Assembly: GCA_030452365.1 (NCBI GenBank)
Contig: JAKDMK010000155.1
Coordinates: 1-6,168 of the forward strand
Source: Nitrococcus sp.
Lineage (GTDB): Bacteria > Pseudomonadota > Gammaproteobacteria > Nitrococcales > Nitrococcaceae
Length of the DNA: 6,168 bases
Reading direction: 5' to 3'
The notes beneath the pieces were generated by a model. That model did not search any database and was not told the DNA's origin. It worked only from the letters and a program-made list of their open reading frames with translations. The translations under genes and the position numbers were made by a program. Of the stretch, positions 1 through 6,168 are shown piece after piece. How positions within the stretch are numbered: position 1 is the first letter of the stretch; each line of letters opens with the position of its first letter.

Positions 1-930
1 CCCCGCCGAACCGCGGCCCGTTCCGTAGTCCGACTCCCACACCCGCGCAGCCTGTTCCAATACATAGTGCTTGAATGCTCTGGCAATGGGCGATAGCCGT
101 TTGCCCTGCCGATGGACGACATACCATTGCCGCACGATCGGTAATGATTTCACATCCAAAATGGCGAGCTGTCCCCCGGCCAGCTCGAGCTCTAGCGTGT
201 GCACCGAGACGATCCCCAGGCCAAGCCCGGCCATCACAGCCCACTTGATCGCCTCGTTGCTCGTCATCTGCATCGTCGTACGCAGCGCGATCTTCTGTTC
301 GGCGAAATATTTCTCCATCGCCCGGCGCGTACCCGAGGCACTTTCCCGGACGACGAATGGCTCCTTCACCAACTCCGCGAGCGGGATTTGCTGGCGCTTT
401 GTCAAAGGATGTCCGGCTGCGGCGATCACCACCAGCGGGTTATCCATGAACGACTCGCCCACGAGCTCCGATTCCGCGGGTGGACGGCCCATGATGACAA
501 TGTCCGTCTCGTTGGCTTCCAGGCGCGAGAGCAACGTCTGCCGATTGGTAATCTCGAGGCTCAGGGTAATGCCCTCGTGCAGGCGGCAGAAATTAGCCAG
601 CAGCCGGGTTGCGAAGAAACCAACGGTACTGGCTACTGATACGATCAATCTGCCCCGACCCAGCCCCTTGATCTCGGCAAAGGCCTCTTCCGCCTCGAGC
701 AGTTGCCGGCTGATGGCCTTGCTGTAGCGGTGTAGCTCCCGGCCAGCCTCTGTTAAAAATATCCGCTTACCGAACTGTTCGAACAGCGGCAGACCGATCT
801 TCTCTTCGAGCTGGCGAATCTGAATGGAGACCGCCGGCTGCGTTAGATGCAGCTCTTCCGAGGCACGCGTGTAGCTCAGATTACGTGCTACGGCTTCGAA
901 CACCTTAAGCTGGCGCAGTGTGACTCGCAT
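1..930 (-). CDS. cbbR: LysR-type transcriptional regulator CbbR (3' end cut by window edge)
   Basis: This encodes a DNA-binding regulator of the LysR family, most likely CbbR, which activates Calvin-cycle operons in response to metabolites. I translated it directly: 310 codons are open from the ATG at 928-930 to base 1 with no stop, so the C-terminus lies outside the window. The N-terminus (MRVTLRQLKVFEAVARNLSY) begins a winged helix-turn-helix over about residues 3-62, with the typical TQPAVSIQIRQLEE recognition region (30-43) and FEQFGKRIFLTEAGREL (50-66). A linker helix follows, then a periplasmic-binding-protein-like effector domain from about residue 91. Within it, RESASGTRRAMEKYF (195-209) and SNEAIKWAVMAGLGLGIVS (224-242) are hallmarks of CbbR-like members. 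The family is usually 300-330 residues, so little is missing. The start fits the family MxVTLRQL beginning, but the ribosome site is weak (GGAA about 9 nt upstream). It is codirectional with and last after the cbb genes, rather than divergent from them. The family is certain; the CbbR assignment rests on sequence resemblance plus context. Confidence 0.9.
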   Translation of the reverse strand, partial: MRVTLRQLKVFEAVARNLSYTRASEELHLTQPAVSIQIRQLEEKIGLPLFEQFGKRIFLTEAGRELHRYSKAISRQLLEAEEAFAEIKGLGRGRLIVSVASTVGFFATRLLANFCRLHEGITLSLEITNRQTLLSRLEANETDIVIMGRPPAESELVGESFMDNPLVVIAAAGHPLTKRQQIPLAELVKEPFVVRESASGTRRAMEKYFAEQKIALRTTMQMTSNEAIKWAVMAGLGLGIVSVHTLELELAGGQLAILDVKSLPIVRQWYVVHRQGKRLSPIARAFKHYVLEQAARVWESDYGTGRGSAG

Positions 931-961
931 AAGCCGTATTCCGATGATGCCTTTGCTCGCT

Positions 962-1013
962 AGGGCCTGTTGACATTCACCCGCGACGCCGTGGGTGAAT
1001 GCCAACAGGCCTT
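962..1013. repeat. 52-nt long palindrome, copy 1 (possible terminator or dispersed repeat)
   Basis: Two 24-nt arms (962-985 and 990-1013) are separated by the loop ACGC. Three positions are not Watson-Crick: A973/C1002, G983/T992 and G963/T1012. The last two would be G-U wobbles in a plus-strand RNA, and the first a G-U wobble in a minus-strand RNA. It sits between the hydrolase stop (1102) and the cbbR start (930), so it could end or attenuate hydrolase transcription or shape the 5' leader of cbbR. No T-run follows on either strand, so it is not a textbook intrinsic terminator. It differs from the copy at 5302-5353 at only 4 of 52 positions. The rest of the 171-bp gap shows no promoter I can recognise. 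Confidence 0.9.
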
Positions 1014-1101
1014 GGTACCCCAGCCCCGTTGCGCACCGCCGAGTCGGTTTGCAGGAGCGCACGCCGGTTTGGCCTCCTTGGCAAGCGGGGAATGTGACAG
1101 G

Positions 1102-2064
1102 CTAGCCAGCGCCTTGCACAATCGCCTCGCTGGCTGCTACCAGCGCGGCGACCACCGGCGGCTCGATATCCAGATGCCCCGCCTCCTCGATTACCTTTAG
1201 CTTGGCATTGGGCCAGGCCTGGTGCAGCGTCGCTGCATTCTCAACCGGACAGACCAGATCCAGCCGACCGTGGATGATGAACCCAGGCACGTTGTAAAGA
1301 CATTGCGTATCGTGCAGCGCACCGCATGCGGGCTCGAGGAAGAAACTGTTGTGAGCATACATCGCGGCGATGGCGTAGCGATCCGGATCCTGCGCTCGCG
1401 GGCTCGGATCGAGCGCGCAAATCGGTTCCTTATAATGTGGCCAGCTTACGACACTCGCCTCCCAATGCGCCCAAGCGGCAGCCGCAGCCTTGCGGATATC
1501 CTGTGCGCTCGAGGTAAGGAGCTCGAGGTAAGCCGGCACGGGCCGATCCCGGGAAGCGGCGGGCAGGGGCGCGAGAAACCGCTGGTAAGCCTCTGGCAGA
1601 ATCGAGGCTACACCGCGGGCGCCGAAAAACCACTCCAGATCCCGTGCCCGGCCCAGCAAACTGCCGCGCACCAGCAAGGCCCGAACACGCTCTGGATAAC
1701 ACTGCGTGTAGCATAGGGCAACAGTCGCACCCCAGGATCCACCGAATACCACCCAGCGCTCTATGCCGAGATAATCTCTCAGCGCTTCCATATCATCCAA
1801 AATATGCGCGGTGGTATTGCGCAGCAGCACACCCTGCGGCCGCGAACGCCCGCAGCCGCGCTGATCAAAGTCGATGATTCGGTAAACCGCCGGCCGGAAG
1901 AAACGTCGCCGGTACGGCTGAGTCGATGAGGCCGGACCACCATGCACAATGACCACCGGCAAACCGGCAGGGCTACCACTTTCCTCGAAATGGATCTGCT
2001 GTCCGTCGGGGGTGTGGAGAAAGCCGCTGCGGTATGGGGATATGGAAGGAAATGCGCCGTCCAT
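1102..2064 (-). CDS. Alpha/beta hydrolase, proline iminopeptidase-like (peptidase family S33)
   Basis: This encodes a 320-residue alpha/beta-hydrolase resembling proline iminopeptidase, a cytoplasmic enzyme that releases N-terminal proline from peptides. Visible features are HGGP (41-44, oxyanion region), DQRGCGRSRP (67-76), the nucleophile elbow GGSWG with Ser110, Asp269 in HGRLDLVCP, and His297 in EAGHLD, giving a complete Ser-Asp-His triad. The cap-domain WxHWE (198-202) is also present. The length matches the family (about 310-320) and there is no signal peptide. Two differences are notable: the usual HGGPG reads HGGPA, and the region normally carrying E-N-H-Y-F reads Y-A-H-N-S (236-240), so a glutamate that binds the substrate amino group in characterised members appears absent. 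The real substrate may therefore be an ester or another small molecule. It lies 51 bp after fbp on the same strand, likely in the same transcript, with only a weak AAGG ribosome site 3 nt from the ATG. Hydrolase fold certain; substrate unknown. Confidence 0.88.
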   Translation of the reverse strand: MDGAFPSISPYRSGFLHTPDGQQIHFEESGSPAGLPVVIVHGGPASSTQPYRRRFFRPAVYRIIDFDQRGCGRSRPQGVLLRNTTAHILDDMEALRDYLGIERWVVFGGSWGATVALCYTQCYPERVRALLVRGSLLGRARDLEWFFGARGVASILPEAYQRFLAPLPAASRDRPVPAYLELLTSSAQDIRKAAAAAWAHWEASVVSWPHYKEPICALDPSPRAQDPDRYAIAAMYAHNSFFLEPACGALHDTQCLYNVPGFIIHGRLDLVCPVENAATLHQAWPNAKLKVIEEAGHLDIEPPVVAALVAASEAIVQGAG

Positions 2065-2115
2065 CGGCCTTGCTCGGCGATCGTTCAGGCTCTGATCGGT
2101 AAGGCGGCATTATCG

Positions 2116-3138
2116 CTAGCGGGCGACCTCGGCAGCCGTCTCCGCGTGATACGAGGTCACCTGAACGACCTCGCTGCGCGAGCCCAGAATCACCGGAATA
2201 CGCTGATGCAGGTCGGTCGGCTGCACGTCGAGCATGCGCTCGTAGCCGGTCGAGGCGACCCCGCCCGCCTGCTCGACGATCATAGCCATGGGGTTTGCCT
2301 CGTACATGAGCCGTAACCGCCCAGGGCGCTTGGGTTCACGGCAGTCATACGGATACATGAAGACGCCGCCGCGGCTCAGCACACGGTGAACCTCGGCCAC
2401 CATCGAGGCCACCCAGCGCATGTTGAAGTCCTTTCCACGCGGTCCCTGGCGGCCCTCCAGGCACTCGCGAATATAGCGCAGCACCGGGGGATCCCAGAAC
2501 CGCTGGTTGGACATGTTGATGGCGAACTCCCGCGTATCGGCCGGGATCTGGCGCCGTGGATGGGTCAGGATGTATTCACCTACGCGCGGATCCAAAGTGA
2601 AGGCATCGACCCCATTGCCGGTCGTCAGCACCAACATGGTGGAGGGGCCATAGAGCGCATAGCCGGCGCACACCTGCTCGCGGCCCGGTCGCAGAAAATC
2701 CTTGACCGAAAGCTCGGCGGCTGCTGTTGGGGTCCGAAGAACCGAGAATATCGTTCCCACCGATACATTAACATCGATGTTTGATGAACCGTCCAGGGGA
2801 TCGAAGATCAATAGATAGCGCCCGCGCGCTGCCGATACTGGATAAATATCCGTCATCTCCTCCGATGCCATCCCCGCCAGATGCTCGGAGCGCTCCAGGC
2901 TATGCAGCATCGCCTCGTTCGCGAAAACATCGAGCTTCTGCTGCGTCTCTCCCTGGACATTCTCGGTGCCTGCCGTACCAAGCACCCCTTCGAGGCCCCC
3001 CGCCCTTATGGCATAGGAGAGTGTCTTGCACACCGCGGCGATCTCGCCGATCAACGTGGCAAGATCCGCCTCCAACCCTGAGCCCTGGCGAACCCCATCG
3101 CTGAGGTACTGAGTCAGGGATGTGCCTTGATCTCGCAT
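2116..3138 (-). CDS. cbbF: Fructose-1,6-bisphosphatase, class I
   Basis: This enzyme hydrolyses the C1 phosphate of fructose-1,6-bisphosphate to give fructose-6-phosphate. In the CBB cycle of many autotrophs the enzyme, or a relative, also acts on sedoheptulose-1,7-bisphosphate. The 340-residue product has the class I motifs in order: [15 protein letters not shown] (60-74), SEE (92-94, metal ligands), [12 protein letters not shown] (113-124, the diagnostic metal and phosphate site), [12 protein letters not shown] (241-252), and a C-terminal block with YPYD (262-265), [14 protein letters not shown] (272-285) and EQAGG (289-293). The length is normal for the class. The ATG at 3136-3138 is preceded by AGGGGG with 8 nt spacing. 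The gene starts 39 bp after the prk stop and ends 51 bp before the hydrolase, which points to cotranscription. The operon suggests the name cbbF; it could equally be the only (fbp) copy in the genome. Confidence 0.96.
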   Translation of the reverse strand: MRDQGTSLTQYLSDGVRQGSGLEADLATLIGEIAAVCKTLSYAIRAGGLEGVLGTAGTENVQGETQQKLDVFANEAMLHSLERSEHLAGMASEEMTDIYPVSAARGRYLLIFDPLDGSSNIDVNVSVGTIFSVLRTPTAAAELSVKDFLRPGREQVCAGYALYGPSTMLVLTTGNGVDAFTLDPRVGEYILTHPRRQIPADTREFAINMSNQRFWDPPVLRYIRECLEGRQGPRGKDFNMRWVASMVAEVHRVLSRGGVFMYPYDCREPKRPGRLRLMYEANPMAMIVEQAGGVASTGYERMLDVQPTDLHQRIPVILGSRSEVVQVTSYHAETAAEVAR

Positions 3139-3177
3139 TGCTCTATCCCCCTGGTTATCTCTGAACGTACGAAATCC

Positions 3178-4056
3178 CTAGGCGCGGTTGGCCCCGTTTT
3201 GAGCTAGCCTCTCGACCAAAGGCTGAATGATCAGCTCCATGGCCAGCCCCATCCTGCCACCGGGAATAACGATGCTGTTGCGCCGCGACATGAAAGAATT
3301 GTGGATCATGTTGAGCAAATAAGGGAAATCCACCTGCGTCTTACGCGGCTCGCGGAAACGAATCACCACGAAGCTCTCGTCCAACGTCGGGATATCCCGC
3401 GCAATGAACGGGTTGGAGGTGTCCACGGTCGGCACGCGCTGGAAATTAATATCCGTGCGAGAAAACTGTGGCGTAATGTAATGCACATAATCGGGCAGGC
3501 GCCGCAGGATGGTATCGGTGACCGCTTCCGGACTATAGCCCCGCACCGAGGTATCGCGATGAATCTTTTGGATCCATTCCAAGTTGACGATCGGCACCAC
3601 GCCGACCAACAAGTCCACGTGCTGGGCGACATTGATATCGCCCGTAACCACGCCGCCGTGTAGCCCCTCGTAGAAGAGCAGGTCCGTATCGGCAGGTAGC
3701 GCCTCCCAGGGCGTGAATGTGCCCGGCTCCTGCTTGAAGGGCGCAGCCTCCTCCGCATTGTGCAGGTAGAAGCGGCGCTTTCCGGTGCCATGCTCACCGT
3801 ATTCCCGGAACAGCGCTTGGAGGTCTTCAAAAACATTTCCATCCGGGCCGAAGTGGCTCAGGTTGCGTCCCTCTTCACGCGCCAGATCGAGCTGACGCCG
3901 CATCTCGGAACGGTCATAACGATGGAAGCTGTCTCCCTCGATAACCGCGGCATTAAAACCGTCACGCCGAAAGATGTGCTCCATCGCCCCCCGCACTGTG
4001 GAGGTGCCGGCTCCGGAGGAGCCGGTAATAGCGAAAATAGGATGTTGCTTGGACAT
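3178..4056 (-). CDS. cbbP: Phosphoribulokinase, bacterial class I type
   Basis: This enzyme phosphorylates ribulose-5-phosphate with ATP to make ribulose-1,5-bisphosphate, the RuBisCO substrate. It is a committed step found essentially only with the CBB cycle. The 292-residue length is typical of the proteobacterial octameric form (about 290), shorter than the cyanobacterial and plant type. The P-loop GSSGAGTST lies at 12-20. GDSFHRYDR (41-49) supplies Asp42, His45 and Arg49, matching the numbering of the characterised Rhodobacter enzyme. FYEGLHGG (128-135) carries the Walker-B-like Glu130. KIHRDTSVRGYS (164-175) carries the conserved Lys164, Arg167, Asp168 and Arg172. The start at 4054-4056 has AGGGG 8 nt upstream. 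A 68-bp gap separates it from fba, and a small hairpin (GCGG-TAC-CCGC, 4070-4080) lies just before the ribosome site. Bacterial forms of this type are commonly NADH-activated; I infer this from the family only. Confidence 0.97.
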   Translation of the reverse strand: MSKQHPIFAITGSSGAGTSTVRGAMEHIFRRDGFNAAVIEGDSFHRYDRSEMRRQLDLAREEGRNLSHFGPDGNVFEDLQALFREYGEHGTGKRRFYLHNAEEAAPFKQEPGTFTPWEALPADTDLLFYEGLHGGVVTGDINVAQHVDLLVGVVPIVNLEWIQKIHRDTSVRGYSPEAVTDTILRRLPDYVHYITPQFSRTDINFQRVPTVDTSNPFIARDIPTLDESFVVIRFREPRKTQVDFPYLLNMIHNSFMSRRNSIVIPGGRMGLAMELIIQPLVERLAQNGANRA

Positions 4057-4124
4057 TAAAATTACCCCTGCGGGTACCGCTCTCCCGCTCCGGAAGGAGG
4101 CGCTCGTCAGCCCGGCCTGCGAGC

Positions 4125-5171
4125 TCAGCCGCGACTTGCGTATCGCTGCGCCATCGCCTCCAGGCCAACTGGCTTGATTTTCGCCGCCTGGCCGGCACAG
4201 CCAAAGGCCTCGAAACGTGCCTGACAGATCTCCTGCATTGCCTTAGTCGAGGCCGTGAGAAACTTGCGCGGGTCGAATTCTGCAGGATTTTCCACCAGGA
4301 ACTTCCGAATAGCTCCCGTAGAGGCCATGCGCAAGTCGGTGTCGATGTTCACCTTGCGCACCCCGTGGCGAATGCCCTCGGCAATCTCTTCAACGGGTAC
4401 GCCGTAGGTCGTCCCCATATCACCGCCGTACGTATTGATCACCTCCAACCACTCCTGCGGCACCGAGGATGAGCCGTGCATTACCAGGTGGGTGTTCGGA
4501 ATCCGGGAATTGATCGCCTTGACCCGATCGATGGCGAGGATCTCACCGGTGGGCGGGCGGGTGAACTTGTAGGCGCCATGCGAGGTGCCAATAGCAATCG
4601 CTAATGCATCCACATTGGTCTTGGCCACGAAGTCAGCGGCTTGATCAGGATCGGTGAGTAACTGCTCCCGGGTCAACTTGCCTTCGGCGCCGACCCCATC
4701 CTCCTTGCCGGCGATACCGGTCTCGAGCGAGCCGAGACAGCCGAGCTCGCCCTCCACGGAGACGCCACCCGCATGCGCCATCTGCGTTACGCTACGAGTC
4801 ACATCTACGTTGTATTCATAATCGGCAGGGGTCTTCATATCCTCCTTCAGTGAGCCGTCCATCATCACCGAGGTGAACCCGAGCTGAACGGATTGCAAGC
4901 ACACAGCCGCGGAGGCACCATGGTCCTGATGCATCACAATCGGTATATGAGGCCATTGCTGAACCGCCCCGTCGAAGAGGTAGCGCAGGAAGGATGCGCC
5001 GGCATATTTCCTGGCGCCGGCCGAGGCCTGCATAATCACGGGGCTGTCTGCCTTGTCCGCAGCCTCCATGATCGAGTGCACCTGCTCCATGTTATTGACA
5101 TTGAATGCCGGAACTCCATAACCGTGGTCAGCGGCGTGATCAAGCAGCTGTCTCAAGGTAATTAGGGCCAT
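4125..5171 (-). CDS. cbbA: Fructose-bisphosphate aldolase, class II (CbbA type)
   Basis: This zinc-dependent aldolase condenses dihydroxyacetone phosphate with glyceraldehyde-3-phosphate to form fructose-1,6-bisphosphate. In autotrophs it also condenses it with erythrose-4-phosphate to form sedoheptulose-1,7-bisphosphate. The 348-residue product shows the class II motifs: AFNVNNMEQ (22-30), HQDHG (81-85) with the catalytic Asp83 and zinc ligand His84, VEGELG (139-144), GTSHGAYKF (195-203) with zinc ligand His198, MHGSSSVP (231-238) with zinc ligand His232, and NIDTDLR (275-281) for phosphate binding. The length fits the longer CbbA-type subgroup (about 345-360) rather than the roughly 285-residue GatY/Bacillus type. 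The ATG at 5169-5171 has a perfect AGGAGG 8 nt upstream, the strongest ribosome site in the window. It is separated from tkt by 192 bp and probably opens the fba-prk-fbp-hydrolase unit. Confidence 0.97.
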   Translation of the reverse strand: MALITLRQLLDHAADHGYGVPAFNVNNMEQVHSIMEAADKADSPVIMQASAGARKYAGASFLRYLFDGAVQQWPHIPIVMHQDHGASAAVCLQSVQLGFTSVMMDGSLKEDMKTPADYEYNVDVTRSVTQMAHAGGVSVEGELGCLGSLETGIAGKEDGVGAEGKLTREQLLTDPDQAADFVAKTNVDALAIAIGTSHGAYKFTRPPTGEILAIDRVKAINSRIPNTHLVMHGSSSVPQEWLEVINTYGGDMGTTYGVPVEEIAEGIRHGVRKVNIDTDLRMASTGAIRKFLVENPAEFDPRKFLTASTKAMQEICQARFEAFGCAGQAAKIKPVGLEAMAQRYASRG

Positions 5172-5301
5172 CTCTTTTTCCTCCTAAATAGCCGAAACTC
5201 CTAAGGATGTCTCGGAACGGGATCGATACTCATGAAATAGGCTGCAAAGAAATTGTTCGCCGCGGCGACCCGGCCGCGCTTGCCGTTTATCTCGCGGCGC
5301 G
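5172..5301. other. Intergenic leader upstream of the aldolase, with short palindromes
   Basis: This is the part of the tkt-fba gap outside the long palindrome. It holds the ribosome site of the aldolase, a perfect 12-bp palindrome TCGCCGCGGCGA at 5257-5268, and CTCGCG-G-CGCGAG at 5291-5303, which abuts the long palindrome. A relatively AT-rich stretch lies at about 5233-5256, where a promoter would be expected if the aldolase has its own. I found no convincing -35/-10 pair. A 10-codon reading frame starting with ATG near 5233 and ending at 5201 on the minus strand has no ribosome site, and I do not call it a gene. Confidence 0.45.
5180..5185 (-). promoter_or_regulatory. Consensus Shine-Dalgarno site of the aldolase gene
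   Basis: AGGAGG on the minus strand with an 8-nt purine-rich spacer (AAAAAGAG) before the aldolase ATG. It fixes that start codon and is clearly stronger than the sites of the neighbours: AGGGG for prk, AGGGGG for fbp, AAGG for the hydrolase. This fits high translation of the aldolase. Confidence 0.85.
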
Positions 5302-5353
5302 AGGGCCTGTTGACACTCACCCACGACGCCGTGGGTGAGTGCCAACAGGCCCT
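5302..5353. repeat. 52-nt long palindrome, copy 2 (possible terminator of tkt)
   Basis: Two 24-nt arms (5302-5325 and 5330-5353) flank the loop ACGC. The only non-Watson-Crick position is A5313/C5342, which becomes a G-U wobble in minus-strand RNA, so a transcript reading through tkt would form an uninterrupted 24-bp hairpin. It begins 10 bp after the tkt stop codon, a position suited to ending transcription or protecting the tkt mRNA 3' end. No U-tract follows on the minus strand, so it is not a classical intrinsic terminator. It is 48/52 identical to the copy at 962-1013 and in the same orientation, judged by the loop and by the A/C mismatch. Confidence 0.92.
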
Positions 5354-5363
5354 AATCACCCGG

Positions 5364-6158
5364 TTACTCGGGTAGCAACGCGTCCACCTCAGCGACGACT
5401 CGCTCGACGGTGAAGCCAAAGTGCTTGAACAGATCGTTGGCGGGCGCCGATTCGCCAAACGTATCCATGCCAACCACCGCGCCTTCGAGTCCCACATATT
5501 TGCGCCAGTAGTCGGTGACGCCGGCCTCCACCGCCACGCGTCCTATGCCCTTCGGCAATACGCTATCCTTATAGGCGGAATCCTGGCGGTCAAACAGGTT
5601 TGTGCAGGGCATCGAGACCACGCGCACGTGGACGCCGTTTTCCGCTAACGCCTTTTGTGTGAGCATCGCCAACCCGACTTCAGCGCCTGTAGCGATAATA
5701 ATTGCCTGGGGTTTGCCGCCCGCGGCCTCCGACAGGATATAACCGCCCTTGTCGATCAGCTTGATGGCGGCGGCGTCGCGTTTCTGAAACGGCAGATTCT
5801 GGCGGCTGAAAATCAAAATCGAGGGGCCATCCATGCGTTCGATTGCACGCGCCCAGGCCACGGTCGACTCGACCGTATCGCAGGGCCGCCATACGTCCAT
5901 GTTGGGAATATAACGTAACGTTGCCGCCTGTTCTACCGGCTGATGCGTCGGACCGTCTTCGCCCAAGCCGATCGAGTCGTGCGTAAACACGAACAGGTTG
6001 CGGATTTTCATTAGCGCCGCCATGCGCAAGGCATTGCGGGCATATTCCGAAAACATGAGGAAAGTGGCGCCGTAGGGGATGATGCCGCCATGCAGCGATA
6101 ATCCGTTCATCACCGCGCTCATGCCAAACTCACGTACGCCGTAATAAATATAATTACC
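5364..6158 (-). CDS. cbbT: Transketolase, C-terminal portion (5' part beyond window; in-frame TGA at the edge)
   Basis: Transketolase is a thiamine-diphosphate enzyme that transfers two-carbon ketol units among sugar phosphates and supplies pentose phosphates for ribulose-5-phosphate. The window holds the second half of the pyrimidine-binding domain and the whole C-terminal domain, about 265 codons of a protein usually about 660 residues long. Clear motifs are [13 protein letters not shown] (6120-6158), with the catalytic Glu at 6129-6131 that activates the cofactor; [35 protein letters not shown] (sugar-phosphate binding); and [13 protein letters not shown]. The protein ends in ALLPE. The ATG at 6120-6122 is internal to a conserved block and is not the true start. 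Reading upstream in frame, homology continues to Gly at 6156-6158 and then meets TGA at 6159-6161, ten bases from the edge. The next bases in another frame read Asp-Val, so a frameshift or sequence error is more likely than a real stop. The enzyme identity is certain; integrity cannot be judged. Confidence 0.93.
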   Translation of the reverse strand, partial: GNYIYYGVREFGMSAVMNGLSLHGGIIPYGATFLMFSEYARNALRMAALMKIRNLFVFTHDSIGLGEDGPTHQPVEQAATLRYIPNMDVWRPCDTVESTVAWARAIERMDGPSILIFSRQNLPFQKRDAAAIKLIDKGGYILSEAAGGKPQAIIIATGAEVGLAMLTQKALAENGVHVRVVSMPCTNLFDRQDSAYKDSVLPKGIGRVAVEAGVTDYWRKYVGLEGAVVGMDTFGESAPANDLFKHFGFTVERVVAEVDALLPE

Positions 6159-6168
6159 TCACGTCCCG

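Noticed and set aside
71..727. A 218-codon plus-strand open frame at the left end
   Set aside because: It is antisense to cbbR, which has clear family motifs over the same bases. The translated product shows no recognisable domain and has shadow-type composition.
970..998. TTGACA in the palindrome as a plus-strand promoter
   Set aside because: At 16-18 bp downstream there is no TATAAT-like hexamer (the sequence there is GGGTGA). The same holds for the second copy, and no plus-strand gene follows.
962..1013. Palindrome copies as ends of a complete insertion sequence bounding a composite transposon
   Set aside because: There is no transposase gene, the flanks of the two copies show no matching target duplication, and the enclosed genes are core CBB genes. 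A degenerate mobile origin of the repeat itself remains possible.
970..1200. A plus-strand open frame covering palindrome copy 1
   Set aside because: It begins inside the palindrome and runs antisense into the hydrolase gene. No ribosome site or homology is visible.
1222..1716. A 164-codon plus-strand open frame
   Set aside because: It lies opposite the hydrolase, whose catalytic motifs cover the same DNA. This frame has no motif and no good ribosome site.
4057..4124. The fba-prk gap as a terminator or riboswitch
   Set aside because: It is only 68 bp, with short hairpins (4-bp stems) and no T-run. It looks like an ordinary intra-operon spacer.
5201..5497. A minus-strand 98-codon frame overlapping the tkt end and the tkt-fba gap
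   Set aside because: Most of it is the tkt C-terminus in the wrong frame, and it reads through the palindrome. Its last part is a 10-codon ATG frame without a ribosome site.

Overview
The window is a stretch of a Calvin-Benson-Bassham (CBB) carbon-fixation gene cluster. All six recognisable genes lie on the minus strand. The organism is most likely a chemoautotrophic proteobacterium. The main reasons are the LysR regulator, which matches CbbR; the 292-residue phosphoribulokinase of the bacterial (class I) type; the class II aldolase of the CbbA type; and the GC-rich coding sequence. I cannot name a genus from the sequence alone. RuBisCO is not in the window.

In transcription order (right to left) the genes are: transketolase cbbT/tkt (C-terminal part only, running to the right edge); a 192-bp gap with a 52-nt palindrome; class II fructose-bisphosphate aldolase (cbbA/fba); phosphoribulokinase (cbbP/prk); fructose-1,6-bisphosphatase (cbbF/fbp); an alpha/beta hydrolase resembling proline iminopeptidase; a 171-bp gap with a second, nearly identical 52-nt palindrome; and the LysR-type regulator cbbR, whose 3' end runs off the left edge. 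The fba-prk-fbp-hydrolase block is closely spaced (gaps of 68, 39 and 51 bp) and probably forms one transcription unit. No gene-free stretch exceeds 200 bp.

The enzymes work on consecutive steps of ribulose-1,5-bisphosphate regeneration. Aldolase makes fructose-1,6-bisphosphate (and can make sedoheptulose-1,7-bisphosphate). The phosphatase removes the C1 phosphate. Transketolase moves two-carbon units toward pentose phosphates. Phosphoribulokinase makes the RuBisCO substrate. CbbR is the usual transcriptional activator of such operons.

The most unusual points are: (i) the pair of near-identical long palindromes that exactly bracket the fba-prk-fbp-hydrolase block and show one compensatory base-pair change; (ii) an in-frame TGA in tkt a few bases from the right edge, probably a frameshift or assembly error; (iii) a hydrolase of unexplained role inside the operon, lacking a glutamate expected of true proline iminopeptidases; and (iv) the absence of gap and pgk between tkt and fba. 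I see no RNA genes, CRISPR arrays, transposase genes or defence system. Most of the window is an ordinary, well-understood metabolic operon.
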